Counted from the first letter of the stretch, positions 1 through 10,687 are shown. The stretch is DNA of 19,887 nt from Pseudomonadota bacterium (GCA_021847385.1 JAJZTV010000012.1:1-19887); one strand, 5' to 3'. Numbers and translations are program-made. The notes: generated by a model not told the origin, from the letters alone.

Positions 1-1
1 C

Positions 2-988
2 GATCTCTACATCTACATGGGTTCGCGCCAGAGCTACAAGGTGCAGGACAATATGGCGCGCATTCAGGAGAACGGCCGTTTTGCCATGGAGATCCTCGGG
101 CGCGAAATCCGCATGGCCGGTTTCCAAGGCTGCTCGACCGCCAAGTTCACCAGCACGATCAATGCCCAGGCCTCGGCGCAGAACAACTATCTTTATGATT
201 TCAGCCGGAACGCCGTCGAGGGTTTCGATGCGACCGGCGCCGGCACCTGGTCGACGGCGACTTCCGGTACTCCGGCGACCACGGTCGGCGTGAGCAATAT
301 CGATACCACGGTGGTGAGCGGCACCGATGTGATCGCCTTGCGTTCGACCGACGATCTGGGCATCCATATCTTGGGTCAGCCGACCGACAATAACTGCAGC
401 GATACCTCGGCGGACCTGAAGGTGACCAACAATCAGGTCTTGACCGATGGCCTGATCGTGATGGCGACCAACTGCACGAATGCGACGGTATTCCAGATCA
501 CCAACTTCAACTCCAGCCAAAACGTCGTGCACAACACCGGGACGAGTTCGCCCGGCAATGCCACCAAGGACCTCGGCGCTTGTTTTGTCGATGGCGACAT
601 CGTGGCGGTCTCGGCCAAAAGCTATTTCATCAAGAACAACCCGGCCGGCATTCCTTCCCTGTATCGAAAGGTCAGCCTGACGGCGACTTCGAAGCCGGAG
701 GAGCTGGTCGAAGGCGTCCAAGACATGCAGATCAAGTATGGCATCGACACCAATGGCGATGGCGCTGTCGATAAATATGTCGATGCTGGTAGTGAAGATT
801 TGGATTCGGATGATGAATGGAATATCGTGCTCAGCGTACGCGTGAGCCTGTTGCTGGTCAGCCGTGAAGACAATGTCGTCGATGCCCCGCAAAAATACGT
901 GTTCAACGGCAGCACGTTCACGCCGACCGATCGCAGGTTGCGTTTCGTGATAACCAACACCTTCGGCGTAAGGAATCGTCTGCTATGA
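2..988 (+). CDS. pilW: Type IV pilus minor pilin PilW, 5' truncated by window edge
   Basis: This is a minor pilin of the type IV pilus, thought to help prime pilus assembly together with PilV, PilX and PilY1. The reading frame is open from base 2, before the first ATG at 17, and begins with the PilW hallmark region LYIYMGSRQSYKVQDNMARI followed by QENGRFAMEILGREIRMAGF. In full PilW proteins this follows directly after the prepilin leader and hydrophobic helix, so roughly the first 35-40 residues lie upstream of the window. Near the C-terminus is DTNGDGAVDKY, an acidic loop common in PilW that resembles an EF-hand-type calcium loop (bases about 748-780). The stop overlaps the pilX start as ATGA at 985-988, indicating translational coupling. 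The family call is firm; the true start cannot be seen. Confidence 0.9.
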   Translation, partial: DLYIYMGSRQSYKVQDNMARIQENGRFAMEILGREIRMAGFQGCSTAKFTSTINAQASAQNNYLYDFSRNAVEGFDATGAGTWSTATSGTPATTVGVSNIDTTVVSGTDVIALRSTDDLGIHILGQPTDNNCSDTSADLKVTNNQVLTDGLIVMATNCTNATVFQITNFNSSQNVVHNTGTSSPGNATKDLGACFVDGDIVAVSAKSYFIKNNPAGIPSLYRKVSLTATSKPEELVEGVQDMQIKYGIDTNGDGAVDKYVDAGSEDLDSDDEWNIVLSVRVSLLLVSREDNVVDAPQKYVFNGSTFTPTDRRLRFVITNTFGVRNRLL

Positions 989-1530
989 GCGCGGTGATGA
1001 CGACCCGGCGTATCCACCGCAGGCCGTCGGGCCGGCGCGAAGGCGGCGCGGCCATGATCATGACCCTGATCTTTCTCGTCTTGCTGACGCTGATCGGTGT
1101 CAGTTCGGTGCGGGTCAGCTCCCTGGAGGACCGCATGGCCGGCAACATCGCCGACCGCTACCGGGCCTTCCAGGCGGCCGAGGCCAGCTTGCGCGATTGC
1201 GAGACCTTGTTGAAGGTGGCGACCTTGCCCGCCTTCAACAATACCGCCGGCTACTACCAACCGGCGGCAACGGGCGCGACGCCGCGCTGGCAGACCGTGG
1301 ACTGGTCTTCGTCGACGGCGACGCTGCCCTACAGCGGCACGCTGAGCGGCGTGGCCAGCAAGCCACGCTGCATCATCGAGGAACTGCCCTCGATCCAGAT
1401 CAGCACCCAGGGCGGCAGCCTCAGGGCGGGCCAGCCCTTACCGGACTTGGGCGTTTATCGGATCACGGCGCGCGGTACCGGGGTGACGAGCGATACGGTC
1501 GTCATGTTGCAAATCATGTATATCCGCTAA
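985..1530 (+). CDS. pilX: Type IV pilus minor pilin PilX
   Basis: This 181-aa minor pilin acts in pilus assembly and surface interactions. The N-terminus carries a basic leader ending in Gly-Gly (residues 20-21), then the hydrophobic segment AAMIMTLIFLVLLTLIGVSS and the PilX_N signature SLEDRMAGNIADRYRAFQAAEASLR. If cleavage follows Gly21, position 5 of the mature protein is Met rather than the Glu usual in major pilins. PilX proteins often deviate here, and the related minor pilin GspK/PilK class also lacks Glu5. The start ATG overlaps the pilW stop by 4 bases, and pilY1 begins 18 bases after the stop, so it is a member of the same operon. Confidence 0.9.
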   Translation: MSAVMTTRRIHRRPSGRREGGAAMIMTLIFLVLLTLIGVSSVRVSSLEDRMAGNIADRYRAFQAAEASLRDCETLLKVATLPAFNNTAGYYQPAATGATPRWQTVDWSSSTATLPYSGTLSGVASKPRCIIEELPSIQISTQGGSLRAGQPLPDLGVYRITARGTGVTSDTVVMLQIMYIR

Positions 1531-1548
1531 GCAAGGCAGGAGACGATC

Positions 1549-4500
1549 ATGAAACGGTGCCGATTGCTCAAACATGTATTGCGGAATATGGTGGTGTGGC
1601 TAGGTTTGTGCGTGGCGGGTCACGCAAGTGCGGTCACCGTTTCAGACAACCCCTTGTTCATTCCGACACCGCTGGCGCCCAACATCATTTTGACCTTGGA
1701 CGATTCGGGCAGTATGGCCTGGGGCTTCGTGCCGGATGACCGGGGTTATACATGGGAAAGCATCAATTCGCGTCGCTTCAAATCGGCGGCGTATAACGCG
1801 ATGTACTACAGTCCTAGCATCAGCTACGACCCTGGGGTCAATGCAGATGGCACGACGCGGTCGACATCGTTTACCGCAGCAAAGCGTAATGGCTTCTATG
1901 ACTATGGCAGCAACAATACCGTCGATCTCTCGACCGGCTATCGGCCGGTCTACGATTACGACCCGTCCAGCAACAGCAACAGCTATGCCAATCACCCTAG
2001 TACGGATTTTGCCACTGTCACGGCCGGTGTTGCGGCTTATTACTATGTCTTCAATAGCAGCTTGTCGGGGTGTAATGGCAGCTTGACCAATGAAAGTTGC
2101 TATCAAAAGGTCACTGTGAGTTCAACTTCGGGGCCGGGTAGTACGGACGAACGGCAGAATTTCGCCAATTGGTATTCGTTCTATCGAACCCGCAATTTGA
2201 TGACCATGACGGCCGCTTCGCGCGCCTTTGCCTCGGTGGCGTCGACCTCCAGGGTCGCGTGGCAGTCGCTGAACTCGTGCAGTAGCTTCGGCACATCCTG
2301 CACGGGGTGGGGCGGTTCCTCGGTGACCAACAAGATTCGCCCTTTTACCGGGACGCATCGTACCGATTTTTATTATTGGCTGTCGCGTTTGCCGGCCAAT
2401 GGCGGCACCCCGTTGCAAGAGGCTATGGAGCGGGCAGGGGAGTATTACAAGACCACGGGTACCGATAGCCCATACGCCTACGACCCGGGTACCACCGACG
2501 CGCCGGAATATTCCTGCCGGCCAAATTTCCATGTGCTGATGACCGATGGCATCTGGAACAACAATACCCTCGCCAATACTTATGGTAACTATGACAACAC
2601 CAATAAGACCTTGCCGGACGGCAAGAGTTATGCGGCCAGCTACCCGTATAAAGATACGAATAGCACCAGCCTTGCAGACATCGCCTTTTATTATTGGGCC
2701 AACGATCTGGCTTCGACGCTGACCAATAACCAGTTGCCGCATTATGGCGATCGCTCCGGCACGGCGGACCAACAGTATTGGAACGCCAAGAACGATCCGG
2801 CCACGTGGCAACACATGGTCAACTTCACGGTGGGCTTGGGCCTGAACACCTTGCTGACCAATCCGGACTGGGCCGGTGGTACCTACGCGGGTGACTATTC
2901 GGCCTTGGTCGCCGGAACCAAGACGTGGCCAGCGACCGGCGACAATGTCAGTCCAGGCAATGTGGCCGATCTTTGGCATGCCGCAATCAACAGCCGTGGC
3001 CAGTTCTTCGGGGCGGACGACCCCGATGCCTTGAGCACCGCCTTTCAGAGTGCGCTGAGCAGTATCCAAGGCCGCACCAGTGCGGCGGCGGCATTGGCGA
3101 CCAACTCGACCCGCTTGGGTACCGATACCGTGATCTACCAGGCCAAATTTAATAGCGGCGACTGGACCGGTCAGTTGATCGCCTATGGCATCAATACCGA
3201 CGGCACGCTAGGCAATAAGGTGTGGGATGTGACCGATAGCGGCAAGATACCGGCCGCGGCCTCGCGCAACATAAAGACCTGGAGCGGTACGGCGGGGATC
3301 GATTTCCTGTGGGGCGCGCTGACCACGACGCAAAAGAATGCAATCGACAGCGCCAACGCGGGCAACGGCAGTTCGCCGGTACTCGATTATCTGCGTGGCG
3401 ATCAGACCAACGAATTGCAATACAGCGGTACCTATCGCAATCGGACCCGCCGTTTGGGCGACATCATCAACTCCGATCCCGTTTTCGTCCAGGCGCCGAA
3501 TTTCGGCTATAGCGTGCTGCCAGAAGGCATCGTTTCCGGCGCTACGCCTTATGCCACTTTCTTTACTACCAACAAGTCGCGGACCAAGATGATTTACGTC
3601 GGTGCCAACGACGGCATGTTGCATGCGTTCGATGCCGCGACCGGCAACGAGAAATTCGCCTACGTGCCGAATGCGGTGATGGCCAATCTGGCCTTGTTGA
3701 AGAGTACAGGCTATACGCACAAATATTTTGTCGACGGTTCGCCTTTCGTCGGCGATGCCTTCCTCGGCGGGGCCTGGAAGACGGTATTGCTCGGGCCGAC
3801 CGGCGCGGGCGGCAAGGCGGTGTTCGCCTTGAACGTGACCGATCCGAACACCTTCACGGCCGCCAATGTCCTATGGGAATTCACCCATTCCGAGCTGGGC
3901 AATACGATCGGTCAGCCGGTCATTGCCCGCTTGAAATACAACAACCGTTGGGCCGCGATCTTCGGCAATGGCTACAACAGCACCAGCGGCACGGCCAAGC
4001 TGTTCATCGTGTTTCTGGATGCCGATGCCAGCGACGGTTGGCAGCAAGGCAAGGACGCCGACTACATGGTGATCGACACCGATAATTCGATCACCAGCAA
4101 TGGCCTATCTACACCTTCGCTCTATGACAGCAATAGCGACAAGGTGACAGACACCGTTTATGCCGGTGACTTGCAGGGCAACGTCTGGAAGTTCGATCTG
4201 TCCGATGCCAACCCCAACAACTGGGGGGTGGCCTATAAGCAGGGGGCGACCCCGAAGCCGCTCTTCACTGCACGTAATGCCAGTAATCAGGCCCAGCCGA
4301 TTACCGCACCTATCGAGATTGGCGCGCCACCGGCCGGCAAGACCGGAGTAATGATCTATTTCGGGACCGGCAGTTTCTTCGCGACCGGCGATAACACAAG
4401 TACCACTGTGCAAGGTCTCTATGGTGTACTCGATGGCGGCAGCCGGATCACGACGACGGATCGCAGCGAACTGGTACAGCAGACGATTCTTTACGAAGGC

Positions 4501-5034
4501 GCCGATACCGGCACGGCCGGGCGCGCAGCCTCTTCATCACAGATCAGGTTGATATCGAGCAACACCGTGGATTGGACGAGCAAGAAAGGCTGGTATCTCG
4601 ATCTGCTGCAACCGCCGAGCAGTACGGCGCAAGGCGAGCGGGTCATCAGTATCCCGCTGCTGCGTTATGGCCGGGTGATCTTCGCCACCCTGGTGCCCTC
4701 GTCCGACCCCTGCGAGTTCGGCGGCACCGGCTGGATTATGGAGATGGATGCCTTGACCGGCGGCCGCTTGACCTATTCGGTGTTCGATCTGAATAGCGAC
4801 TCGAGTTTTAATGCTATTGATTTTACGACGGTGACGGTGAATGGGCAGGAGATTACGGTGCCGGTTTCTGCCATGAAGTCCAGCGTCGGTATCATCAAGA
4901 CGCCGACCGTGGTGACGGCAGGTACTGTCGAATATAAGTTGGCCAGCGGTACCACGGGTGAGATCAGCACGACCAAGGAGAAGGCTTCGTCGACTGGCAC
5001 CGGTCGTGTATCTTGGCGCGAATTGATGCAGTAA
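1549..5034 (+). CDS. pilY1: Type IV pilus tip-associated adhesin/assembly protein PilY1
   Basis: This 1161-aa secreted protein is associated with the pilus tip and governs pilus extension and adhesion. A signal peptide covers residues 1-28, with likely cleavage after GHASA. Right after it, NIILTLDDSGSM (residues 45-56) has the DxSxS metal-site pattern of von Willebrand A domains, with D51, S53 and S55. The C-terminal half is the PilY1 beta-propeller: it contains RRLGDIINSDPVF and YVGANDGMLHAFD (about 683-695). A calcium-binding loop, DSNSDKVTD, lies at residues 860-868 and matches the DxDxDxxxD-type loop that controls extension and retraction in Pseudomonas PilY1. A Shine-Dalgarno GGAG at 1539-1542 sits 6 bases before the ATG. 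It lies between pilX and pilE, the usual place. Confidence 0.93.
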   Translation: MKRCRLLKHVLRNMVVWLGLCVAGHASAVTVSDNPLFIPTPLAPNIILTLDDSGSMAWGFVPDDRGYTWESINSRRFKSAAYNAMYYSPSISYDPGVNADGTTRSTSFTAAKRNGFYDYGSNNTVDLSTGYRPVYDYDPSSNSNSYANHPSTDFATVTAGVAAYYYVFNSSLSGCNGSLTNESCYQKVTVSSTSGPGSTDERQNFANWYSFYRTRNLMTMTAASRAFASVASTSRVAWQSLNSCSSFGTSCTGWGGSSVTNKIRPFTGTHRTDFYYWLSRLPANGGTPLQEAMERAGEYYKTTGTDSPYAYDPGTTDAPEYSCRPNFHVLMTDGIWNNNTLANTYGNYDNTNKTLPDGKSYAASYPYKDTNSTSLADIAFYYWANDLASTLTNNQLPHYGDRSGTADQQYWNAKNDPATWQHMVNFTVGLGLNTLLTNPDWAGGTYAGDYSALVAGTKTWPATGDNVSPGNVADLWHAAINSRGQFFGADDPDALSTAFQSALSSIQGRTSAAAALATNSTRLGTDTVIYQAKFNSGDWTGQLIAYGINTDGTLGNKVWDVTDSGKIPAAASRNIKTWSGTAGIDFLWGALTTTQKNAIDSANAGNGSSPVLDYLRGDQTNELQYSGTYRNRTRRLGDIINSDPVFVQAPNFGYSVLPEGIVSGATPYATFFTTNKSRTKMIYVGANDGMLHAFDAATGNEKFAYVPNAVMANLALLKSTGYTHKYFVDGSPFVGDAFLGGAWKTVLLGPTGAGGKAVFALNVTDPNTFTAANVLWEFTHSELGNTIGQPVIARLKYNNRWAAIFGNGYNSTSGTAKLFIVFLDADASDGWQQGKDADYMVIDTDNSITSNGLSTPSLYDSNSDKVTDTVYAGDLQGNVWKFDLSDANPNNWGVAYKQGATPKPLFTARNASNQAQPITAPIEIGAPPAGKTGVMIYFGTGSFFATGDNTSTTVQGLYGVLDGGSRITTTDRSELVQQTILYEGADTGTAGRAASSSQIRLISSNTVDWTSKKGWYLDLLQPPSSTAQGERVISIPLLRYGRVIFATLVPSSDPCEFGGTGWIMEMDALTGGRLTYSVFDLNSDSSFNAIDFTTVTVNGQEITVPVSAMKSSVGIIKTPTVVTAGTVEYKLASGTTGEISTTKEKASSTGTGRVSWRELMQ

Positions 5035-5053
5035 GGCGCAATGGAGAGGATAA

Positions 5054-5578
5054 ATGGGCATCATCGATAGACAATGCAAAGCAGCCAAGTTCAGCCGTTC
5101 TGTCGGCCGCGAATCGGGTGTGACCTTGATGGAATTGCTGATCGTGGTGGTGATCGTCGGTATCTTGGCGGCGGTGGCCATTCCCTCGTATCAGAACTAC
5201 ATGGTCAAGGGTAAACGGGCCGATGCCAAGGCGGTGCTCTCGGAAGATGCCAACTGGTTGGAGCGGAACTACGTGGCCAGTGGCTGCTACAACTATGCCA
5301 GCGTGCCGGATTGCCAAAGCCAGTCGGGTACCTCGACAGCCTTGCCCTTCACGGTCTCGCCCAAAAGCGGCGCGGCCAATTACACGATTTCGATCAGCTA
5401 TACGCTGAGTGGCCAGCAATATTCGATGTCGGCTACACCTTGCGGTAACTCGGGGGCAGGGTGCCCTGCCGGCAGCGCGAATCACACCGATGCCGATTGC
5501 GATGTGTTGACCCTGAATAACCTTGGGCAACAGAGCGAGAGCGGCAGCAAGGATGTGGCCTATTGTTGGCAGCGGTGA
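5054..5578 (+). CDS. pilE: Type IV pilin, PilE-like minor pilin
   Basis: This 174-aa type IV prepilin has the processing site RESG/VTLMELLIVVVIVGILAAVA. Cleavage by PilD would follow Gly22 and give a mature protein with Val1 and the conserved Glu5 (precursor Glu27). The 22-residue leader is longer than the 6-10 residues of classical type IVa pilins. Mature residue 1 is Val instead of the methylated Phe. The body has several Cys residues (ASGCYNY, VPDC, CGNSGAGC and a C-terminal YCWQR) that could form disulfides. In pilVWXY1E clusters this last gene is called pilE and encodes a minor pilin, not the main fibre subunit. A GGAG at 5043-5046 lies 7 bases before the ATG. No clear terminator separates it from birA. 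Confidence 0.87.
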   Translation: MGIIDRQCKAAKFSRSVGRESGVTLMELLIVVVIVGILAAVAIPSYQNYMVKGKRADAKAVLSEDANWLERNYVASGCYNYASVPDCQSQSGTSTALPFTVSPKSGAANYTISISYTLSGQQYSMSATPCGNSGAGCPAGSANHTDADCDVLTLNNLGQQSESGSKDVAYCWQR

Positions 5579-5657
5579 CAATGCCGTTTTGCGTTGACGG
5601 TTTTCGGTTTTTCGATGGGGCGCAGACCGGGTAAGGCCTGTGCTGGGTGAGTTTCGA

Positions 5658-6641
5658 GTGGATTCAATTCCTACTAATTTATTCCGGGTCTTACGGGCAT
5701 TGTCGGGCGAGGAGTTTCGCTCCGGCGAAGCTATCGCCCGATATCTGGGAATATCCCGAGCCAGCGTCCACAACGCAGTGCGTCAGGCACAGGCGCTTGG
5801 CATCGACATTTACTCGGTGCGCGGCCGTGGCTACCGCCTGGTCTTCCCGCATAGTTGGTTGGATGCGGAGCATATCCAGGATGCGCTCGGCGGTTTGGGC
5901 TATCGCGTGCGGCGGTATGAGCAGCTGGATTCGACCAACGGGCGTTTGCTGGCGATGGGACAGGCGGGTGCCGAACATAAGACCGTGCTGACGACAGAGT
6001 GGCAGACCGGCGGTAGAGGCCGGCGCGGCCGCGCTTGGCTGTCACCGTTGGGGGGCGGGCTCGCCTTCTCGGTACTGTGGCGCTTCAACCGCACGGCCAG
6101 CGATCTTTCCTGCCTCAGCTTGGCGGTCGGGCTGGGTCTGGTGCGTGCCTTACGACAGATCGGTCTGGCGGAGGCGCAGCTTAAGTGGCCGAACGATGTC
6201 TTGCTTGGCGGCCGCAAATTGGCCGGCATCCTGATCGAGCTGCAGGGCGATGTGCTTGGCCCGAGCATGGCAGTGATCGGCGTGGGGGTGAACGTACGCC
6301 TGCCTGATGAACTGCGTCATGAGATCGATCAGCCGGTGGTCGATCTGGTGGAAGGGCTGGGTATGGCGGTGGAACGCAATCACCTCTTGGTCCAGTGTCT
6401 GAAGCATTTGCACGCGGTGCTGGAGCACTACGAGCGCGAAGGTTTTGCCGAATTGCGGGCGGAGTGGGAAGCCAATCATGCCTTTCATGGCCGCGAGGCG
6501 CGCATGATTGCAGCACAAGGGGAATCCTGGAGTGGGCGCGTGGCCGGCATCGACGAAGCCGGTGCCTTGCTGCTCGATACCGATGCGGGTCGACGGCGTT
6601 TCTATTCCGGCGAATTGAGCTTGCGCGGGGTGCCAGCGTGA
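5658..6641 (+). CDS. birA: Bifunctional biotin-[acetyl-CoA-carboxylase] ligase / biotin repressor BirA
   Basis: BirA activates biotin with ATP and attaches it to the biotin carboxyl carrier protein; forms with a DNA-binding domain also repress biotin genes. This protein (327 aa) has an N-terminal winged helix with SGEAIARYLGISRASVHNAV and the wing GRGYRL, so it is the regulatory class. The ligase core shows GGRGRRGRAW (about 118-127, biotinyl-AMP loop), KWPNDV (about 176-181), RKLAGILIEL and a C-terminal domain ending GELSLRG. Two GTG starts are possible. The one at 5658 has GGTGAG 8 bases upstream and aligns with the E. coli N-terminus, so it is preferred. The one at 5640 adds 6 residues and has only AAGG, 3 bases upstream. 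The end overlaps coaX by 4 bases. Confidence 0.93.
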   Translation: MDSIPTNLFRVLRALSGEEFRSGEAIARYLGISRASVHNAVRQAQALGIDIYSVRGRGYRLVFPHSWLDAEHIQDALGGLGYRVRRYEQLDSTNGRLLAMGQAGAEHKTVLTTEWQTGGRGRRGRAWLSPLGGGLAFSVLWRFNRTASDLSCLSLAVGLGLVRALRQIGLAEAQLKWPNDVLLGGRKLAGILIELQGDVLGPSMAVIGVGVNVRLPDELRHEIDQPVVDLVEGLGMAVERNHLLVQCLKHLHAVLEHYEREGFAELRAEWEANHAFHGREARMIAAQGESWSGRVAGIDEAGALLLDTDAGRRRFYSGELSLRGVPA

Positions 6642-7372
6642 TCCTGCTGGTCGATGTCGGCAACACCCGGCTCAAGTGGGGAACGTACGAGGCCGACCAG
6701 TGGCGAGAGAAGGGTGCGATCCCGACCAAGGATGTCTCGACCCTGACTAGTCATTGGCAAGGGTTGAACCCGGCATGGGTGGCTATCAGCAATGTGGCCG
6801 GGCAAGGTGTTGTCAAGGCCATAGAGCAGGCTTGCCCGGTTGGCGCGAAGTTCTATTGGCTCAAGCCGGAAGCGGATGCCCACGGTATGCGCAATCGCTA
6901 CGCGGCACCCGCCAGTCTCGGTGCCGATCGTTACGCCGCCTTGATCGCCGCGCGCAAGATGGGGCTTGGCCATGTCGTCGTGGCGAGTTTGGGTACGGCA
7001 TTGACGGTCGATGCACTCACCGCAGCGGGTGAGTTTCTCGGCGGTATTATCGCGCCAGGCTATCGCACCATGTTGCGAAGCATCGAGCAAGCGGCCCAAG
7101 GCGTCCATATCGGCCCGGGGCAGTGGTCGGCCTTTCCGACCAATACCAACGATGCACTGGAAACGGGCATGTTGTCCGCATTGGCCGGTGCGGTCGAGGC
7201 GCAGCGCAACAGGCTGGAGGCGCTGGTCGCGGCCGAGGCGACAGTCTTGCTTACCGGCGGCGATGCGGCATTGATCAAACCGTTATTACGCGCACCGCTG
7301 TGTTCGGTGGAAGATTTGGTGCTGGAGGGCTTGTTATGGATAGCACGGGAAAACGGCGTCGCGGGCGCTTGA
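6638..7372 (+). CDS. coaX: Type III pantothenate kinase CoaX
   Basis: CoaX catalyses the first step of coenzyme A synthesis, ATP-dependent phosphorylation of pantothenate. The 244-aa protein has the type III motifs in order: DVGNTRLKWG at residues 6-15 (phosphate-binding loop with D6), GADRY at 95-99 (D97), GTALTVD at 119-125 (D125), and a Gly-rich LTGGDA near the end. These motifs and the length match the ASKHA-fold CoaX family, also called Baf in Bordetella. The open frame extends upstream, but the start is the GTG at 6638, giving MILLVDVGNT and a GTGA overlap with the birA stop, a common birA-coaX arrangement. The 3' end overlaps the next small gene by 37 bases. Confidence 0.95.
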   Translation: MILLVDVGNTRLKWGTYEADQWREKGAIPTKDVSTLTSHWQGLNPAWVAISNVAGQGVVKAIEQACPVGAKFYWLKPEADAHGMRNRYAAPASLGADRYAALIAARKMGLGHVVVASLGTALTVDALTAAGEFLGGIIAPGYRTMLRSIEQAAQGVHIGPGQWSAFPTNTNDALETGMLSALAGAVEAQRNRLEALVAAEATVLLTGGDAALIKPLLRAPLCSVEDLVLEGLLWIARENGVAGA

Positions 7373-7521
7373 TCCCAGTGTTGCTCGCGATCAACCTATT
7401 GCTGTTAGCGGTAGGGATGGCCTGGGAGCATTGGAAAGGGCGTCCGCATGCCTTGCCTAGCGTCAATGCTGAAAAGATACGGCTGATGGGCGCCCAAGAA
7501 GGGCACTCGAAAGGACATTAG
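7336..7521 (+). CDS. Small single-pass membrane protein, probable SPOR-protein stub
   Basis: This 61-aa protein starts inside coaX (37-base overlap). It has a basic N-terminus (KRRRGR), one hydrophobic segment at about residues 12-30 (LIPVLLAINLLLLAVGMAW) and a short tail ending in GHSKGH. Its plan, a short N-tail, one membrane helix and then NAEKIRLM, resembles the first part of the SPOR-domain proteins often encoded after coaX in betaproteobacteria, which bind denuded peptidoglycan at the septum. The SPOR domain itself is absent: the frame stops at 7521 and alaS follows on the other strand. It may be a degraded remnant or a functional micro-protein. The overlap and the preserved membrane segment favour translation; the function is unknown. 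Confidence 0.6.
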   Translation: MDSTGKRRRGRLIPVLLAINLLLLAVGMAWEHWKGRPHALPSVNAEKIRLMGAQEGHSKGH

Positions 7522-7525
7522 TCCA

Positions 7526-7559
7526 ACCGGCGCTGGCCGCTTGATAGGCAAGCGCCGGT
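7526..7559. terminator. Inverted repeat between convergent genes, possible shared terminator
   Basis: ACCGGCGCT (7526-7534) and AGCGCCGGT (7551-7559) form a perfect 9-bp stem around a 16-base loop. An alternative inner stem is CGCTTG/CAAGCG (7538-7543 / 7549-7554). It lies in the short gap between the convergent small membrane gene and alaS. No T-run follows on either strand, so an intrinsic terminator is only moderately likely. Confidence 0.45.
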
Positions 7560-7565
7560 CGAGTA

Positions 7566-10178
<2,613 letters not shown>

Positions 10179-10212
10179 GAGCGCTAAACCAGTAAACACG
10201 GGGAATTTCGGC

Positions 10213-10240
10213 ATTTTAGCCGCGAACGTGCGGCCCTGAA
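10213..10240 (-). promoter_or_regulatory. Candidate alaS promoter
   Basis: Read on the minus strand, TTCAGG (complement of 10235-10240) is followed after 16 bases by TAAAAT (complement of 10213-10218), about 35 bases before the alaS ATG. The -35 is a weak match, so this is tentative. Confidence 0.28.
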
Positions 10241-10256
10241 CAGCTTGGCATTGGCC

Positions 10257-10285
10257 TTGCAAGTCGGAGGAGTGGCCTATATATT
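10257..10285 (+). promoter_or_regulatory. Sigma70-like promoter of the rhodanese-tusA-dsrE2 cluster
   Basis: TTGCAA (10257-10262) and TATATT (10280-10285) are separated by exactly 17 bases. This gives an expected start near 10292 and a leader of about 30 bases before the rhodanese ATG. The -10 is embedded in the inverted repeat listed next. Confidence 0.6.
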
Positions 10286-10303
10286 AGCCCGAACTAATAT
10301 TAG
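10281..10303. promoter_or_regulatory. Operator-like inverted repeat over the rhodanese -10 region
   Basis: ATATTAG (10281-10287) and CTAATAT (10294-10300) are perfect inverted copies separated by 6 bases (CCCGAA). The right arm also belongs to an overlapping 10-bp palindrome, CTAATATTAG (10294-10303), so the site has three ATTAG half-sites. It covers the -10 and the predicted start site, the position expected for repressor binding. Its AT-rich, short-armed form resembles operators of winged-helix ArsR-family sulfur sensors, but no regulator gene is in the window and the assignment is inference. Confidence 0.6.
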
Positions 10304-10321
10304 GTACTGGAAAGGGTGTCT

Positions 10322-10651
10322 ATGTTGAACGGGTATAACTTCAAGGAAGTCGACGTCGATTTTTTGGCTAATACAGACTTGAGCGGCATCCATCTCTTGG
10401 ATGTGCGCACCGATGCAGAAGTGTCGCGCGGGGTGATCGCGGGTTCGATCCATCTGCCCCTGCATTTGCTACCGATGCGCGCAGATGAAATACCGCAAGA
10501 TAAGCCGGTCATCATCTACTGCAATTCTGGCGCGCGTTCTGCTCAAGCCTGTGCCTTCATGGCCGCCAAAGGGCATACCAATATGCATAATCTGTCGGGC
10601 GGCATCATGGCGTGGGCGCGTTCTGGCAAGCCGTTGGCGGCACCGGTTTAA
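10322..10651 (+). CDS. Single-domain rhodanese, first gene of rhd-tusA-dsrE2 cluster
   Basis: This 109-aa cytoplasmic sulfurtransferase has one rhodanese domain. The motif LLDVRTDAEVSRGVIAGSIHLPL is followed by the active-site loop YCNSGARSAQACAF with catalytic C67, which would carry a persulfide. The six-residue loop starting at Cys (CNSGAR) fits sulfane-sulfur transfer rather than phosphatase-type CDC25 activity. The ATG at 10322 is preferred because GGAAAGG (10309-10315) lies 6 bases upstream; a GTG at 10316 overlaps that ribosome-binding site. In Allochromatium vinosum and other sulfur oxidisers a rhodanese gene precedes tusA and dsrE2, the order seen here, and the rhodanese loads TusA. 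There is no signal peptide. Confidence 0.9.
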   Translation: MLNGYNFKEVDVDFLANTDLSGIHLLDVRTDAEVSRGVIAGSIHLPLHLLPMRADEIPQDKPVIIYCNSGARSAQACAFMAAKGHTNMHNLSGGIMAWARSGKPLAAPV

Positions 10652-10652
10652 A

Positions 10653-10670
10653 AGAACACGGGCGTGTTCT
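10653..10670. repeat. Perfect inverted repeat after the rhodanese gene (attenuator/terminator or operator)
   Basis: AGAACACGGGCGTGTTCT is two perfect 8-base arms around GG, starting 2 bases after the rhodanese stop. As RNA it could form a 7-bp stem with a GGGC loop, but the following sequence (CTATAACTTTT) has only a weak T-tract. It may be a leaky terminator adjusting rhodanese versus tusA levels, or a protein-binding site upstream of tusA. Confidence 0.5.
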
Positions 10671-10687
10671 CTATAACTTTTGCATAG

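Noticed and set aside
2122..3069. Minus-strand 315-codon frame opposite pilY1
   Set aside because: It is a shadow of pilY1; the composition is Ile/Arg/Gly-rich with no recognisable domain and no ribosome-binding site, while pilY1 is clearly coding.
6395..6637. Upstream extension of coaX inside birA
   Set aside because: The translation before GTG 6638 is out-of-frame birA sequence and would place 81 residues before the DVGNT motif that is normally at the N-terminus.
10179..10262. 28-codon upstream extension of alaS
   Set aside because: The extension runs into the promoter region of the divergent gene, and AlaS homologues begin at the MKSSEIRR-like position.
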